64,000 bases of DNA from Dehalococcoidia bacterium (GTDB lineage Bacteria; Chloroflexota; Dehalococcoidia; Lucifugimonadales; Lucifugimonadaceae), in the NCBI GenBank assembly GCA_029940375.1, contig JAPYUX010000001.1:314038-378037 (forward strand), written 5' to 3'. Made by a program: the position numbers and the translations under genes. This document shows, piece by piece, positions 32,787 through 41,561 of this stretch. Below the pieces are notes generated by a model, which was not told where the DNA came from, made no database searches, and saw only the letters and a list, made by a program, of their open reading frames with translations. Each line of letters starts with the position of its first letter. Positions within the stretch are counted from its first letter, which is position 1.

Positions 32787-34184
32787 ATGGCAACTGAGAA
32801 ATCACTAATTGCTCATCTTTACAGGCGTGCAGGATTTGGTACCACTCCTGAAATGTTGGAAAAATTATCAATGAAAGATTATGATTCTATAGTTGATGAT
32901 CTTGTCGATATTGAAAAATTTGAAGAACTTCCTGATGAGGATATATTATCAAGATATTATCCTCAATTAAATTCTTGTGATAATTTTGGATTAGACAATG
33001 TTAGATGGTTTTATAGAATGCTAAATTCAAAAAAACCATTTCAGGAAAAAATGACTTTATTTTGGCATCACGTTTTTGCTACAGGTTGGACAAAAAGTGA
33101 ACAAGGTCCATCCATTATTGACCATATAGCTATGTTAAGAAAAGATTGTCTTTCTAATCTTAGGGTATTGCTTTCAGACATATCTGCAGATCCAGCGATG
33201 ATCTTTTGGTTAGATAATTGTGAAAACCATGGGAAAAATATAAACGAAAATTTTGGAAGAGAATTATTGGAATTGTTTTCAATGGGAATTGGAAATTACT
33301 CTGAATTTGACATAAAAGAAGCTTCAAGAGCTTTTACAGGTTGGACTTTTGAACAACCGATGCCACTTTATCCCTATGGACATTTTAAATCTCATTTTAT
33401 ATATGATAAAAATGATCATGATGAAGGCGAAAAGAAATTCCTTGGAAAAGAAGGTAACTTCAATGGAGGAGATATTATTGAAATCATAGTTAAAACAGAA
33501 GCTTGTGCAAATTTTATTTCAAGGCATATTTATAACTTTTTTGTAGCTGATGAACCACAAATTCCAGCATGGAGTATTGAACCACCGCAAGATCAAGTAG
33601 CAATAAAAATTCTTGTAGATACATTTCTTGATTCAGATGCAGATATAAAAGAAGTCATGAGAATTTTATTCAAATCTGATTTCTTTAAAAATTCAAGATT
33701 TAAGAGAGTTAAGTGTCCTGCAGAATTTATAGCTAGTACTCTAAAACTAACAACAGAAATAGGACCTAAAGATATAAGATTGGGGGAATTGCATGCATTA
33801 AGTGCTGTAATGGGTCAAACTTTATTAGATCCACCTACCGTTGAAGGGTGGCATACAGGAAAAGAATGGATAGACGGAGGTTCACTTACTGAACGGATCA
33901 ATTATGCTGTTGAATTAATTAGCGATATGAATAATACAGGATCAAAAGATTTAGTTGAGAGAATTATTGCTAGTAAATCTAAACTTTCTTCAGAAGAACT
34001 TGTAAAAAATATCTTAGAAAATATTGGGGAACTAGAAGTGAGTGATCAAACTTATGAACAATTGCTTGAAATTGCTTCTGAAGGTCCTTCGGTTGGAAAT
34101 GGAAAAGATTCAAAAGAAATAAGACAGAAAATAATTAGACTGAATACATTATTGGTATCATCACCCGAGTTTCAATTAGCTTGA
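32787..34184 (+). CDS. DUF1800 family protein
   Basis: A 465-residue DUF1800 protein. The start LIAHLYRRAGFGTTPEML, KMTLFWHHVFATGW, GRELLELFSMGIGNYSEFDIKEASRAFTGW and the C-terminal DPPTVEGWHTGKEWI are all family landmarks. DUF1800 genes are almost always followed by DUF1501, as here. Members are usually secreted, but no Tat or Sec signal is seen in this one. ATG 32787 with GAGG before it is preferred to TTG 32766. Biochemical function is unknown for the family. Confidence 0.92.
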   Translation: MATEKSLIAHLYRRAGFGTTPEMLEKLSMKDYDSIVDDLVDIEKFEELPDEDILSRYYPQLNSCDNFGLDNVRWFYRMLNSKKPFQEKMTLFWHHVFATGWTKSEQGPSIIDHIAMLRKDCLSNLRVLLSDISADPAMIFWLDNCENHGKNINENFGRELLELFSMGIGNYSEFDIKEASRAFTGWTFEQPMPLYPYGHFKSHFIYDKNDHDEGEKKFLGKEGNFNGGDIIEIIVKTEACANFISRHIYNFFVADEPQIPAWSIEPPQDQVAIKILVDTFLDSDADIKEVMRILFKSDFFKNSRFKRVKCPAEFIASTLKLTTEIGPKDIRLGELHALSAVMGQTLLDPPTVEGWHTGKEWIDGGSLTERINYAVELISDMNNTGSKDLVERIIASKSKLSSEELVKNILENIGELEVSDQTYEQLLEIASEGPSVGNGKDSKEIRQKIIRLNTLLVSSPEFQLA

Positions 34185-34201
34185 TAAATAGGAGTAAATT
34201 T

Positions 34202-35374
34202 ATGGTTACAAAATCTAAAAAACAGAATCAAAAAAAAGATCCAGTCTTGGTGGTTGTTCAACTTTCTGGAGGAAATGACTTCTTAAATACAGTTATTCCC
34301 TTTACCAACGGAATTTATTATGATGTAAGAAGTTACGTTGGACATAAAGAGGAAGAAGTGTTACCTTTTACCAAAGATCTTGCTTTTCACCCAAATGCGG
34401 AATCCTTCAGAGAATTATACAAACAAGGTAAAATGGCAATAATCCAAGGAATAGGGTATGAAAACTCTATCAGATCTCATTTTAGAGCAATGGATATTTG
34501 GCATACATGTGAACCTAATACTGTAGCAACAGAAGGATGGTTGGCTAAAGTTATTAGAGAATTAGATCCTAATAGTGTTAATCCTTTGACTGCTATAAGC
34601 TTTGGCAAAGGATTGCCTAGAGCTCTGGCAGCTCCAGGAGTAATTGCTACTAGCGTTGATAATCTTGATAATTATGGTTTGATGACTTCTATTGAAGATG
34701 ATGTTCAAAGAATGGCAAATCTTGATGTTTTTTCAAGAATGTATACTCCTAAAGATGAATGGATGGGAGATAGACATGAATCTGGAGTTGTAATGAATTA
34801 TTTAGCTAATACAGGATCTGGTGTTCTTACTGGTGCAGATATGTTAAAAGACGTTCCACAGAAATATAAGTCCTCAGTAGAGTATGCTGATAATTCAATA
34901 GCTAAAGCACTTAGAGATGTTGTAAGAGTTCATACTGCGAACTTAGGAACAAGAATATTTTATACTCAACATGGTGGATATGATCATCATGCACAAGAAA
35001 TGCCAGCACATGATAGATTAATGGGTGAATTATCTCAGGGTATTTCTGATTTTTTAACAGATTTAGAAGAACATAATGCTTCAGAAGAAATTGTAATGTT
35101 AGTATTTACAGAATTTGGACGTCGCATGAGAGATAATGGATCTGGAACTGACCATGGATCAGGAGGAGGCGCTTTTATTATCGGGAACAGAGTAAAGGGA
35201 GGTCTTTACTCAGAATATCCTTCCATAGAACCTAGTGAATGGTTAAATGGGGAAGACCTTAAACATACTTTCGACTATCGTGGAGTATACGGAACGTTGT
35301 TAGAACAACATATAGGTTTAGATCCAACGGAAATAGTATTAGGAAACTATGAACAGTTGAAACCATTCAAATAA
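34202..35374 (+). CDS. DUF1501 family protein
   Basis: A 390-residue alkaline-phosphatase-fold protein of the DUF1501 family. VVVQLSGGNDFLNTVIP, ENSIRSHFRAMDIWHT, the metal-like HGGYDHHAQ and VFTEFGRRMRDNGSGTDHGSG are typical. The start at 34202 has AGGAG 7 nt upstream. As with its DUF1800 partner there is no signal peptide, so both probably act in the cytoplasm here, which is uncommon. The pair is often found in genomes that degrade complex organic matter; its reaction is not known. Confidence 0.92.
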   Translation: MVTKSKKQNQKKDPVLVVVQLSGGNDFLNTVIPFTNGIYYDVRSYVGHKEEEVLPFTKDLAFHPNAESFRELYKQGKMAIIQGIGYENSIRSHFRAMDIWHTCEPNTVATEGWLAKVIRELDPNSVNPLTAISFGKGLPRALAAPGVIATSVDNLDNYGLMTSIEDDVQRMANLDVFSRMYTPKDEWMGDRHESGVVMNYLANTGSGVLTGADMLKDVPQKYKSSVEYADNSIAKALRDVVRVHTANLGTRIFYTQHGGYDHHAQEMPAHDRLMGELSQGISDFLTDLEEHNASEEIVMLVFTEFGRRMRDNGSGTDHGSGGGAFIIGNRVKGGLYSEYPSIEPSEWLNGEDLKHTFDYRGVYGTLLEQHIGLDPTEIVLGNYEQLKPFK

Positions 35375-35389
35375 AACAGGAGAAAAGAC

Positions 35390-36463
35390 ATGACACAAGC
35401 TAAAGAAAGAATAAAAGAACCTCCATATGCGATATTAAGAGGAGGTTACAAGTATAAAGAAACATTAGGAATGAGACGTGTGACAACTTATTGTATGGAT
35501 ATGGTTGAAACTGAAGATATCTTGTATGTTTTGATTAGAGCTGATGGAGTGGGTGGTAATATAAGAAGAATAAATTGGAAAGATGAAGATCTAGATGTAT
35601 TTGGTTCATTCACTTGGCCAGTACAAATGATTCAAGATTCTGAAAGAAAACTATATGTATCTGATGAAGGGAAACATTGTGTTTATGTTTTGAAAGACGA
35701 TGGTGAAAAAGGATATGTTGCTATCGGACCAACAGCCGACGCACAGAAATCTAATACCAAAACATTTGAGATTGGAGAGTATGGATCGGGAGACGGCCAA
35801 TTAGATTCTCCATCAGGTATTTGCTTTGATGAAAATGAAGATTTGTATGTAGTAGATACTGGTAACAATAGAATTCAAAAGTTTGATAAAAATGGAAATC
35901 ATTTATCTACCATAGAGTCTAAAACGGGCGATACTGTACTTGATATGCCTTGGGGAATCGCAATAAATCATAAAGGAGAGATCTTAGTTTCTGATTGGAG
36001 GAACAATAGAATTTGTGTATTTGATAAATCAGGTGAATTTACGCGTTCATTTGGTGAAATACATATTTCTTTAGGACAGGAAGTTAATCAACTTGATGGA
36101 CCTGCTGGAATTTCTATAGATGATGATGGTGATATATATGTAGCTGACAGAAACAATAATCGTGTAGTTATCTATGATAGAGAAGGAAAATACGTCACAC
36201 AAATAATTGGAGATGCAACTCTATCACAAATAGGCAAAACTTATATAATGTCCAGTCCAAGAGTTTTAAGATTAAGAGAAATGGCAAATAGAGAACAATG
36301 GAGATTATTGAGGGCACCTGCATCAGTTAGGACTTATGGTAAACTCATATATATTCCTGATTTTGGTTGTCATAGACTTCAAGTTTATGAAAAAGAAAGT
36401 TATCCTCTTTCTAAGGATGAAATTTTTGAAGAGCCTAATCATCCAACTCTTTATAATGTGTAG
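35390..36463 (+). CDS. NHL-repeat beta-propeller protein
   Basis: A 357-residue protein with NHL repeats forming a propeller: GSGDGQLDSPSGICFDENED followed by LYVVDTGNNRIQKFD, ILVSDWRNNRICVFD and IYVADRNNNRVVIYD. No signal peptide. NHL propellers bind proteins or hydrolyse lactones or amides (as in PAL-type lyases); which applies here is open. AGGAG precedes the ATG. It is the fourth gene of the operon. Confidence 0.88.
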   Translation: MTQAKERIKEPPYAILRGGYKYKETLGMRRVTTYCMDMVETEDILYVLIRADGVGGNIRRINWKDEDLDVFGSFTWPVQMIQDSERKLYVSDEGKHCVYVLKDDGEKGYVAIGPTADAQKSNTKTFEIGEYGSGDGQLDSPSGICFDENEDLYVVDTGNNRIQKFDKNGNHLSTIESKTGDTVLDMPWGIAINHKGEILVSDWRNNRICVFDKSGEFTRSFGEIHISLGQEVNQLDGPAGISIDDDGDIYVADRNNNRVVIYDREGKYVTQIIGDATLSQIGKTYIMSSPRVLRLREMANREQWRLLRAPASVRTYGKLIYIPDFGCHRLQVYEKESYPLSKDEIFEEPNHPTLYNV

Positions 36464-36472
36464 GTTGAGCAA

Positions 36473-36832
36473 GTGCCTATAGTATTTGGGTTTTCAAATC
36501 ACAGGAAAAATTGTTTAGAAAGAGAATTATCTAAGTTTATCAAGGAAGCACCGCAGTTAGGTGCAAAATCTATTGCAGTATTTGGAGATTTTCCTTTGGG
36601 TAGAATCACCCCTGAAACACCCCTTGATTTACTTATAATTCAACAAACAAATGAACATTTTCACAATAGAGATGAATTTTGGATTACACATTTAAGACCT
36701 ACTGTTCATACGAGATTTTTTGTATATTCTCCAAATGAATTTTCATCTATTTCAAAAAATAATTACACTTTTAATGTCATAAATAAATCTATGGAAATAA
36801 TTTTTCAGGATAAAGATAAGGTTTTGAAATAA
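36473..36832 (+). CDS. Nucleotidyltransferase-like (MNT) protein with degenerate active site
   Basis: A 119-residue protein starting at GTG. VFGDFPLGRITPETPLDLLI (residues 36-55) has the fold signature of the minimal nucleotidyltransferases, GSxxxGxxxxxSDxDL, but the Ser after Gly is Asp and the first metal Asp is replaced by Pro (TPLD), leaving one acid. Activity is therefore doubtful. The next gene encodes a HEPN protein, overlapping by one base (TAATG), the order of MNT-HEPN pairs. Confidence 0.7.
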   Translation: MPIVFGFSNHRKNCLERELSKFIKEAPQLGAKSIAVFGDFPLGRITPETPLDLLIIQQTNEHFHNRDEFWITHLRPTVHTRFFVYSPNEFSSISKNNYTFNVINKSMEIIFQDKDKVLK

Positions 36833-37242
36833 TGGAAAATGAAAATTTTAAAGAATGCCAAAGGTGGAAAAAACAATCAGATTATGATTTTGAGTTAGCT
36901 AAATCTTTAATATCAAAAGAATTTTCAATTTCCTGTTTTCTTTTTCAACAAGCAGCTGAAAAATCGATTGTATCTTATTTGATTTTAAAAGGAACTGATA
37001 AAGTATGGGGATCATCTATTTCGGATTTGTCTGAAGATTGTTTAGCTATCGATCCTACATTTGATTTTCTAAAATCATATGGGCCTATATTGGATAAATA
37101 TTTATATTCAACTAGATATCCATCTTTTACTATAAGTGGATCTCCTTTTGAAATTTTTGATAAATCGGATGCTGAAAAAGCTAAGGAATTATCAGAAGAA
37201 GTAATAAAGTTTTGTGATGAAAAAATAAAGGAAATCATATGA
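36832..37242 (+). CDS. HEPN-domain protein
   Basis: A 136-residue all-helical HEPN protein: RWKKQSDYDFELAKSLI, then SISCFLFQQAAEKSIVSYL, and a C-terminal helix following STRYPSF. The RxxxxxH RNase motif of toxic HEPN proteins is not seen, so it may lack RNase activity, like the HEPN members that only bind a partner. The coupling to the MNT-like gene and to the glycosidase-like gene (ATGA overlap) places the pair inside, not beside, the catabolic operon. Confidence 0.75.
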   Translation: MENENFKECQRWKKQSDYDFELAKSLISKEFSISCFLFQQAAEKSIVSYLILKGTDKVWGSSISDLSEDCLAIDPTFDFLKSYGPILDKYLYSTRYPSFTISGSPFEIFDKSDAEKAKELSEEVIKFCDEKIKEII

Positions 37243-38222
37243 ACATTGATAAGGTCACTCTTTTAGATAAAACTATAACCCTTTGTAATGTGTATGGTAA
37301 TAATCTTGAAACCATAGTTTATACCCAAGGAGTGGGAATTTCTGCACGATTAAGAATTGAAAAATTAGGATATCCATCTAACGCTAAACAATATGCACTT
37401 TCAACTTATTCTGATTTAGTAGTTAATAGAATTAATGATGAATCACATAATTGGAGAAATGATAATAGAGCCGGTTTGATATGGTTAGATGATTTATATG
37501 AAATAACAAAAAATTTAGATCATGTGCAACCAATAATTGATCAAGCTGATGCATTTGTTGATAAAAATAATCCTATATTAGATTTGAATATTCAAGTCGA
37601 GGATCAATTTTTTGTTTCTGCGGTTTTGGGAAGAGCTTATAAATATACATCAAAAGATATTTATTTAGACTTTATGATATCTCACATATTGGATTCTCCA
37701 TTACAAAGAGAAGATGGTATATATATACATTCAAAAATAGCTGAATATCCTTGGGGTAGGGGAAATGGGTTTGCTATTTTTGGAGCAGTAGAAGCTCTTA
37801 AATATATTCCTGATAATCATGTAAGAAAAGAAGATGTAATCAAGAAACATATTAAACATATAAAATCATTGAAAAAATTACAAACAAAAAATGGAGCATG
37901 GAGACAAGTTATTGATAATGAGGAATCTTATGAAGAGCTGACTGTTACCAGCATGATTGGGTATGGTGTCATAAATGACATTATGATGGGAATTCTACCT
38001 AAAGATTACTTATCAATGGCGTTAAAAGCTTGGAAGTTTGTTGATTCTCGAGTTGAAGATACAGGCATTGTTTATGATTCTTGTACTGGAACAGGATCCC
38101 TTAATTCTATAGATGAATATTTAATACGAAAAAGAGAAAATGGTTTTGATAATAGAGGAGGTTCTTTAGCTGCTTGGTTTTTGGAATCTCTATTTGAATA
38201 TGTGGAGGATAACAATGAATAA
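37239..38222 (+). CDS. Glycoside hydrolase GH88/GH105-like (alpha-6-hairpin) protein
   Basis: A 327-residue protein with the (alpha/alpha)6 pattern of unsaturated glucuronyl/rhamnogalacturonyl hydrolases: VEDQFFVSAVLGRAYKYTSK, WGRGNGFAIFGAVEAL, NGAWRQVIDNEESYEELTVTSM and CTGTGSLN near the end. The catalytic Asp would be in VEDQF. No signal peptide. Similar folds act on other substrates, so the sugar link is tentative. It starts inside the HEPN stop. Confidence 0.65.
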   Translation: MNIDKVTLLDKTITLCNVYGNNLETIVYTQGVGISARLRIEKLGYPSNAKQYALSTYSDLVVNRINDESHNWRNDNRAGLIWLDDLYEITKNLDHVQPIIDQADAFVDKNNPILDLNIQVEDQFFVSAVLGRAYKYTSKDIYLDFMISHILDSPLQREDGIYIHSKIAEYPWGRGNGFAIFGAVEALKYIPDNHVRKEDVIKKHIKHIKSLKKLQTKNGAWRQVIDNEESYEELTVTSMIGYGVINDIMMGILPKDYLSMALKAWKFVDSRVEDTGIVYDSCTGTGSLNSIDEYLIRKRENGFDNRGGSLAAWFLESLFEYVEDNNE

Positions 38223-39753
38223 CTTGTACGATACAGTGATTGTAGGTTCCGGATCGGCGGGGTCTATAATCGCTAATCGTTTATCTAAAGATGAATCAAG
38301 AAACATTCTTTTAATTGAAGCCGGGAATGACTATCCTGTAAAGGATTCATTACCAGAGAATGTTTTTTATGGACACGGAAATGTAAAGACCACTGCTTCC
38401 AATGATGCCGATCCAAGCAATTGGTCATATCGAGCAGAAAGTACAAAGGGGGGTCCTACAATAAGAATTCCTAGAGGTAAGATTATTGGAGGATCATCAT
38501 CTATAAACGCGCAAATTTTTCTTCGAGGTATAAGAGATGATTATGATCGATGGGCAGAGTTCGGGAATGATCAATGGTCTTTTGAAGAAGTTTTACCATA
38601 TTTTCTAAAACTAGAAAATGATCTTGACTATGCTGAAAACGAATATCATGGATCCCAAGGTTATATAAAAGTAAAAAGATTTCCAAAAAAGAAATGGGAT
38701 CCTGTACATGATGCATTTTATCAATCATGCATTGATTACGGATTTGAAAATTGCCCTGATAACAACAAACCTGATTCTACGGGTGTTGGACCTTTGGCTT
38801 TTAATCAAATAGAAGGAGTAAGGCAAAGTACTTCACTTACATATTTAGCAGATGTACGACATAGACCCAACATAAACATCAAGAGCAATTCTTATGTTAA
38901 AAAGATTTTGTTTGACAATAATAGAGCGATCGGTCTTGAAATTATTACAGACAAAGAAGAATACAAGTTATTTTGTGATGACATTATACTTTGTGCTGGG
39001 GCTATTGAATCTCCTAAACTATTACTTAATTCTGGAGTTGGAGACCCCAACAAATTTTTAAATCACGGAATTAAAACAGTCTTAGATTTACCCGGAGTAG
39101 GAATGAATTTAAGAGATCATCCTATGACTTATGTTGCATGGGCAACAAGAGATTCTTTTGTTGAACCTAATTCAAATGAACCAAGAGCAAAAGTGGCTTT
39201 GAGATATACTTCAAAAAATTCTCACTGGAAAAATGACATGATAGTGTACATGGGTTCTGGTACAAGATTAATGGGAAATCCAGAGATCCCTGAAGGTATT
39301 AAGGCAAACTTGACTTTAAATTTAGCAGAAAGTTCGGGAGAGATTTCTTTAAATAATGATAACCCTAATGCATATCCACATTTATTTTATAATTATTTAG
39401 GTACAGAAAATGATATTAATAGATTAGTTGAAGGAATTCATATTCTAAATGAAATTGGAAACCATAAGGAGTTTCAAAAACATGTTTCTAATATTACCCA
39501 GCCAGACATATCTGTAATAAAAGATGATAATTTACTAAAAAAATGGTTGTATAATAAGATGGTCACCGGACACCATAGTAGTGGAACCTGTAAAATGGGT
39601 AATGATCAATTATCAGTAGTAGATCAAACAGGTTCTGTAATTGGATTGGAAAATATTAAAGTTGTTGACGCATCCATAATGCCTGATTGCATTAGAGCAA
39701 ATACTAATGCCACAGTGATGGTGATGGCTGAAAGAATAATAGATTTGTGGTAA
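38215..39753 (+). CDS. GMC family FAD-dependent oxidoreductase
   Basis: A 512-residue flavoenzyme (choline dehydrogenase/glucose oxidase family). FAD-binding VGSGSAGSIIANRLS at the start, GGSSSINAQIFLRG, the second FAD segment DIILCAGAIESPKLLLNSGVG, and the C-terminal active site HHSSGTCKMG with DASIMPD and NTNATVMVMAERI. GGAGG lies 6 nt before the ATG at 38215. It would oxidise an alcohol or polyol; the neighbours suggest a hydroxylated or sugar-like substrate. Overlaps the preceding gene by 8 nt. Confidence 0.93.
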   Translation: MNNLYDTVIVGSGSAGSIIANRLSKDESRNILLIEAGNDYPVKDSLPENVFYGHGNVKTTASNDADPSNWSYRAESTKGGPTIRIPRGKIIGGSSSINAQIFLRGIRDDYDRWAEFGNDQWSFEEVLPYFLKLENDLDYAENEYHGSQGYIKVKRFPKKKWDPVHDAFYQSCIDYGFENCPDNNKPDSTGVGPLAFNQIEGVRQSTSLTYLADVRHRPNINIKSNSYVKKILFDNNRAIGLEIITDKEEYKLFCDDIILCAGAIESPKLLLNSGVGDPNKFLNHGIKTVLDLPGVGMNLRDHPMTYVAWATRDSFVEPNSNEPRAKVALRYTSKNSHWKNDMIVYMGSGTRLMGNPEIPEGIKANLTLNLAESSGEISLNNDNPNAYPHLFYNYLGTENDINRLVEGIHILNEIGNHKEFQKHVSNITQPDISVIKDDNLLKKWLYNKMVTGHHSSGTCKMGNDQLSVVDQTGSVIGLENIKVVDASIMPDCIRANTNATVMVMAERIIDLW

Positions 39754-39769
39754 TAAAAAGGGGAAATCA

Positions 39770-41425
39770 ATGGTGAAATTATCTGGAGGAGAAGCATTAA
39801 TCGAATCACTTGTTAGAGAAGGTGTGGAAATTATATTCGGTTTGCCTGGAGTCCAAATGTATGGAGTAGTTGATGCTATAAAACAAAATCCTAACATCAA
39901 AATGATAGTTCCAAGACATGAACAAGCAACATCATATATGGCAGATGGATATGCAAGAGCCAGTAGAGGAATTGGTGTTGCAATGGTAGTCCCTGGTCCA
40001 GGATTATATAATGCTGCGGCAGGATTATCTACAGCCTATTCCTCATCATCTCCAGTACTAATGATAGCAGGACAAGTACCCAGATCATCTATTGGAAAAG
40101 ATTTAGGTGGTTTGCATGAAGTTAATGATCAGTTAGAAGTAATTAAGCCTGTTACCAAATTTCAGAAAAGAGTATTAAGGCCCCATGAGATTCCTAACGC
40201 TGTATCTGAAGCCTTTAATCATTTGAAAAATGGCAGACCAAGGCCAGTTGAAATAGAAATGCCTCCAGAAACTATGGTTGAAAGTGAAGAAGTACAATTG
40301 CTTGAACCTAACCCATATATTAGATTGGAACCTATTAATCAACCTATTTCAGACGTGGTAAATTTAATCCTAAAGTCAAAAAAACCTGTAATTTATGCAG
40401 GAACAGGAGTAATAAGATCTCAAGCAGAAGAAGCATTGATAAAATTTACTGAAGAGACAAATATTCCTGTTATAACAAGTGCGGCAGCAAAAGGAGTGAT
40501 TTCAGATGAGCACCCTCATAGTTTAGGAGCTGCTTTAGGTGGAGAAGGACAACTAAAAGATTTTGTTGAATCTTCTGACTTGATTATTGTTATAGGTTCA
40601 AGATTTGCTTTAAGATATCCTGCAGCAGAAAATACTAGAATAATTCATATAGATATAGATAAAAGCGAATTTGGCAGATTTCACAAAGATGAATTATGTT
40701 TTTTGTCTGATGCTAAATTAGCAATTGAAATAATAAGTGAAGAAATTAAAGCTGTGGGAGGAACAAAGTTTGCTTCTCCAAAAGAAAATGTTGCTAAAAT
40801 AAGAAAAATTTTAAATTCTGGCATTGAAGGACTACATCCCCAACATGAGATAATAAATTCTCTGAGAGAAGGGATGCCTAAGGATACTATTACTGTATGG
40901 GATATGACACAGTTAGGGTATTATTCAAGACCCGGCTGGAGAACATACAACACTTCTAGTTATTTAGATTCAGGATATTCTGGAAATCTTGGATGGGCTT
41001 ATCCCACTTCTTTAGGAGCTAAGGTAGCAAAACCTGAAACACCAGTTGTTTCAATCTCTGGAGACGGTGGATTTATGTACAACGTACAAGAACTTTCAAC
41101 TGCAGTAAAATACGGTATCAATGTTGTATGCGTAATTTTCAATGATGGCCATTACGGAAATGTTCAGAGAGATTTGTCTCTTGATTGGTCTGGTGATTAT
41201 GGAACAAGTTTTGTAAATCCTGATTTTGTTAAAATGGCAGAATCTTATGGAGCTTTAGGTTTGAAAGTAACTGATCCTGAAAAAGTAGGTGAAGCAGTTT
41301 CAAAAGGTATAGATTCTAAAAGACCAACAATTATTGATGTAGAAATGATCGACACAAATGAAGTTCCTAGACCTTTTTCTGTTCGAGCTCCATGGACATT
41401 ACCACATGATGATTTGTTAGATTGA
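39770..41425 (+). CDS. Thiamine diphosphate-dependent enzyme (acetolactate synthase-like)
   Basis: A 551-residue ThDP enzyme of the acetohydroxyacid synthase/benzoylformate decarboxylase group. The activating Glu is present in VPRHEQATSYMADGYAR, and the ThDP-Mg motif is GDGGFMYNVQEL ... FNDGHYGNV. It lacks the partner small subunit of anabolic acetolactate synthase and sits at the end of the catabolic operon, so cleavage or ligation of a 2-oxo acid from the pathway is more likely. The GGGGAAATCA region gives the ribosome-binding site. Confidence 0.9.
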   Translation: MVKLSGGEALIESLVREGVEIIFGLPGVQMYGVVDAIKQNPNIKMIVPRHEQATSYMADGYARASRGIGVAMVVPGPGLYNAAAGLSTAYSSSSPVLMIAGQVPRSSIGKDLGGLHEVNDQLEVIKPVTKFQKRVLRPHEIPNAVSEAFNHLKNGRPRPVEIEMPPETMVESEEVQLLEPNPYIRLEPINQPISDVVNLILKSKKPVIYAGTGVIRSQAEEALIKFTEETNIPVITSAAAKGVISDEHPHSLGAALGGEGQLKDFVESSDLIIVIGSRFALRYPAAENTRIIHIDIDKSEFGRFHKDELCFLSDAKLAIEIISEEIKAVGGTKFASPKENVAKIRKILNSGIEGLHPQHEIINSLREGMPKDTITVWDMTQLGYYSRPGWRTYNTSSYLDSGYSGNLGWAYPTSLGAKVAKPETPVVSISGDGGFMYNVQELSTAVKYGINVVCVIFNDGHYGNVQRDLSLDWSGDYGTSFVNPDFVKMAESYGALGLKVTDPEKVGEAVSKGIDSKRPTIIDVEMIDTNEVPRPFSVRAPWTLPHDDLLD

Positions 41426-41561
41426 ATTCATCAAATGATCTAACTATATGTTTACTATAAATCTCTTACTCTAAAGGTGAACATAATCGTAAGTAATACA
41501 ACTTATAGAATCCTAGTATTTTAGAATATAATAATAAAAGCTTTATGTTTAAGAATGAAGT

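Noticed and set aside
39613-39900. Minus-strand frames opposite the GMC/ThDP junction
   Set aside because: They are shadows of well-supported plus-strand genes.
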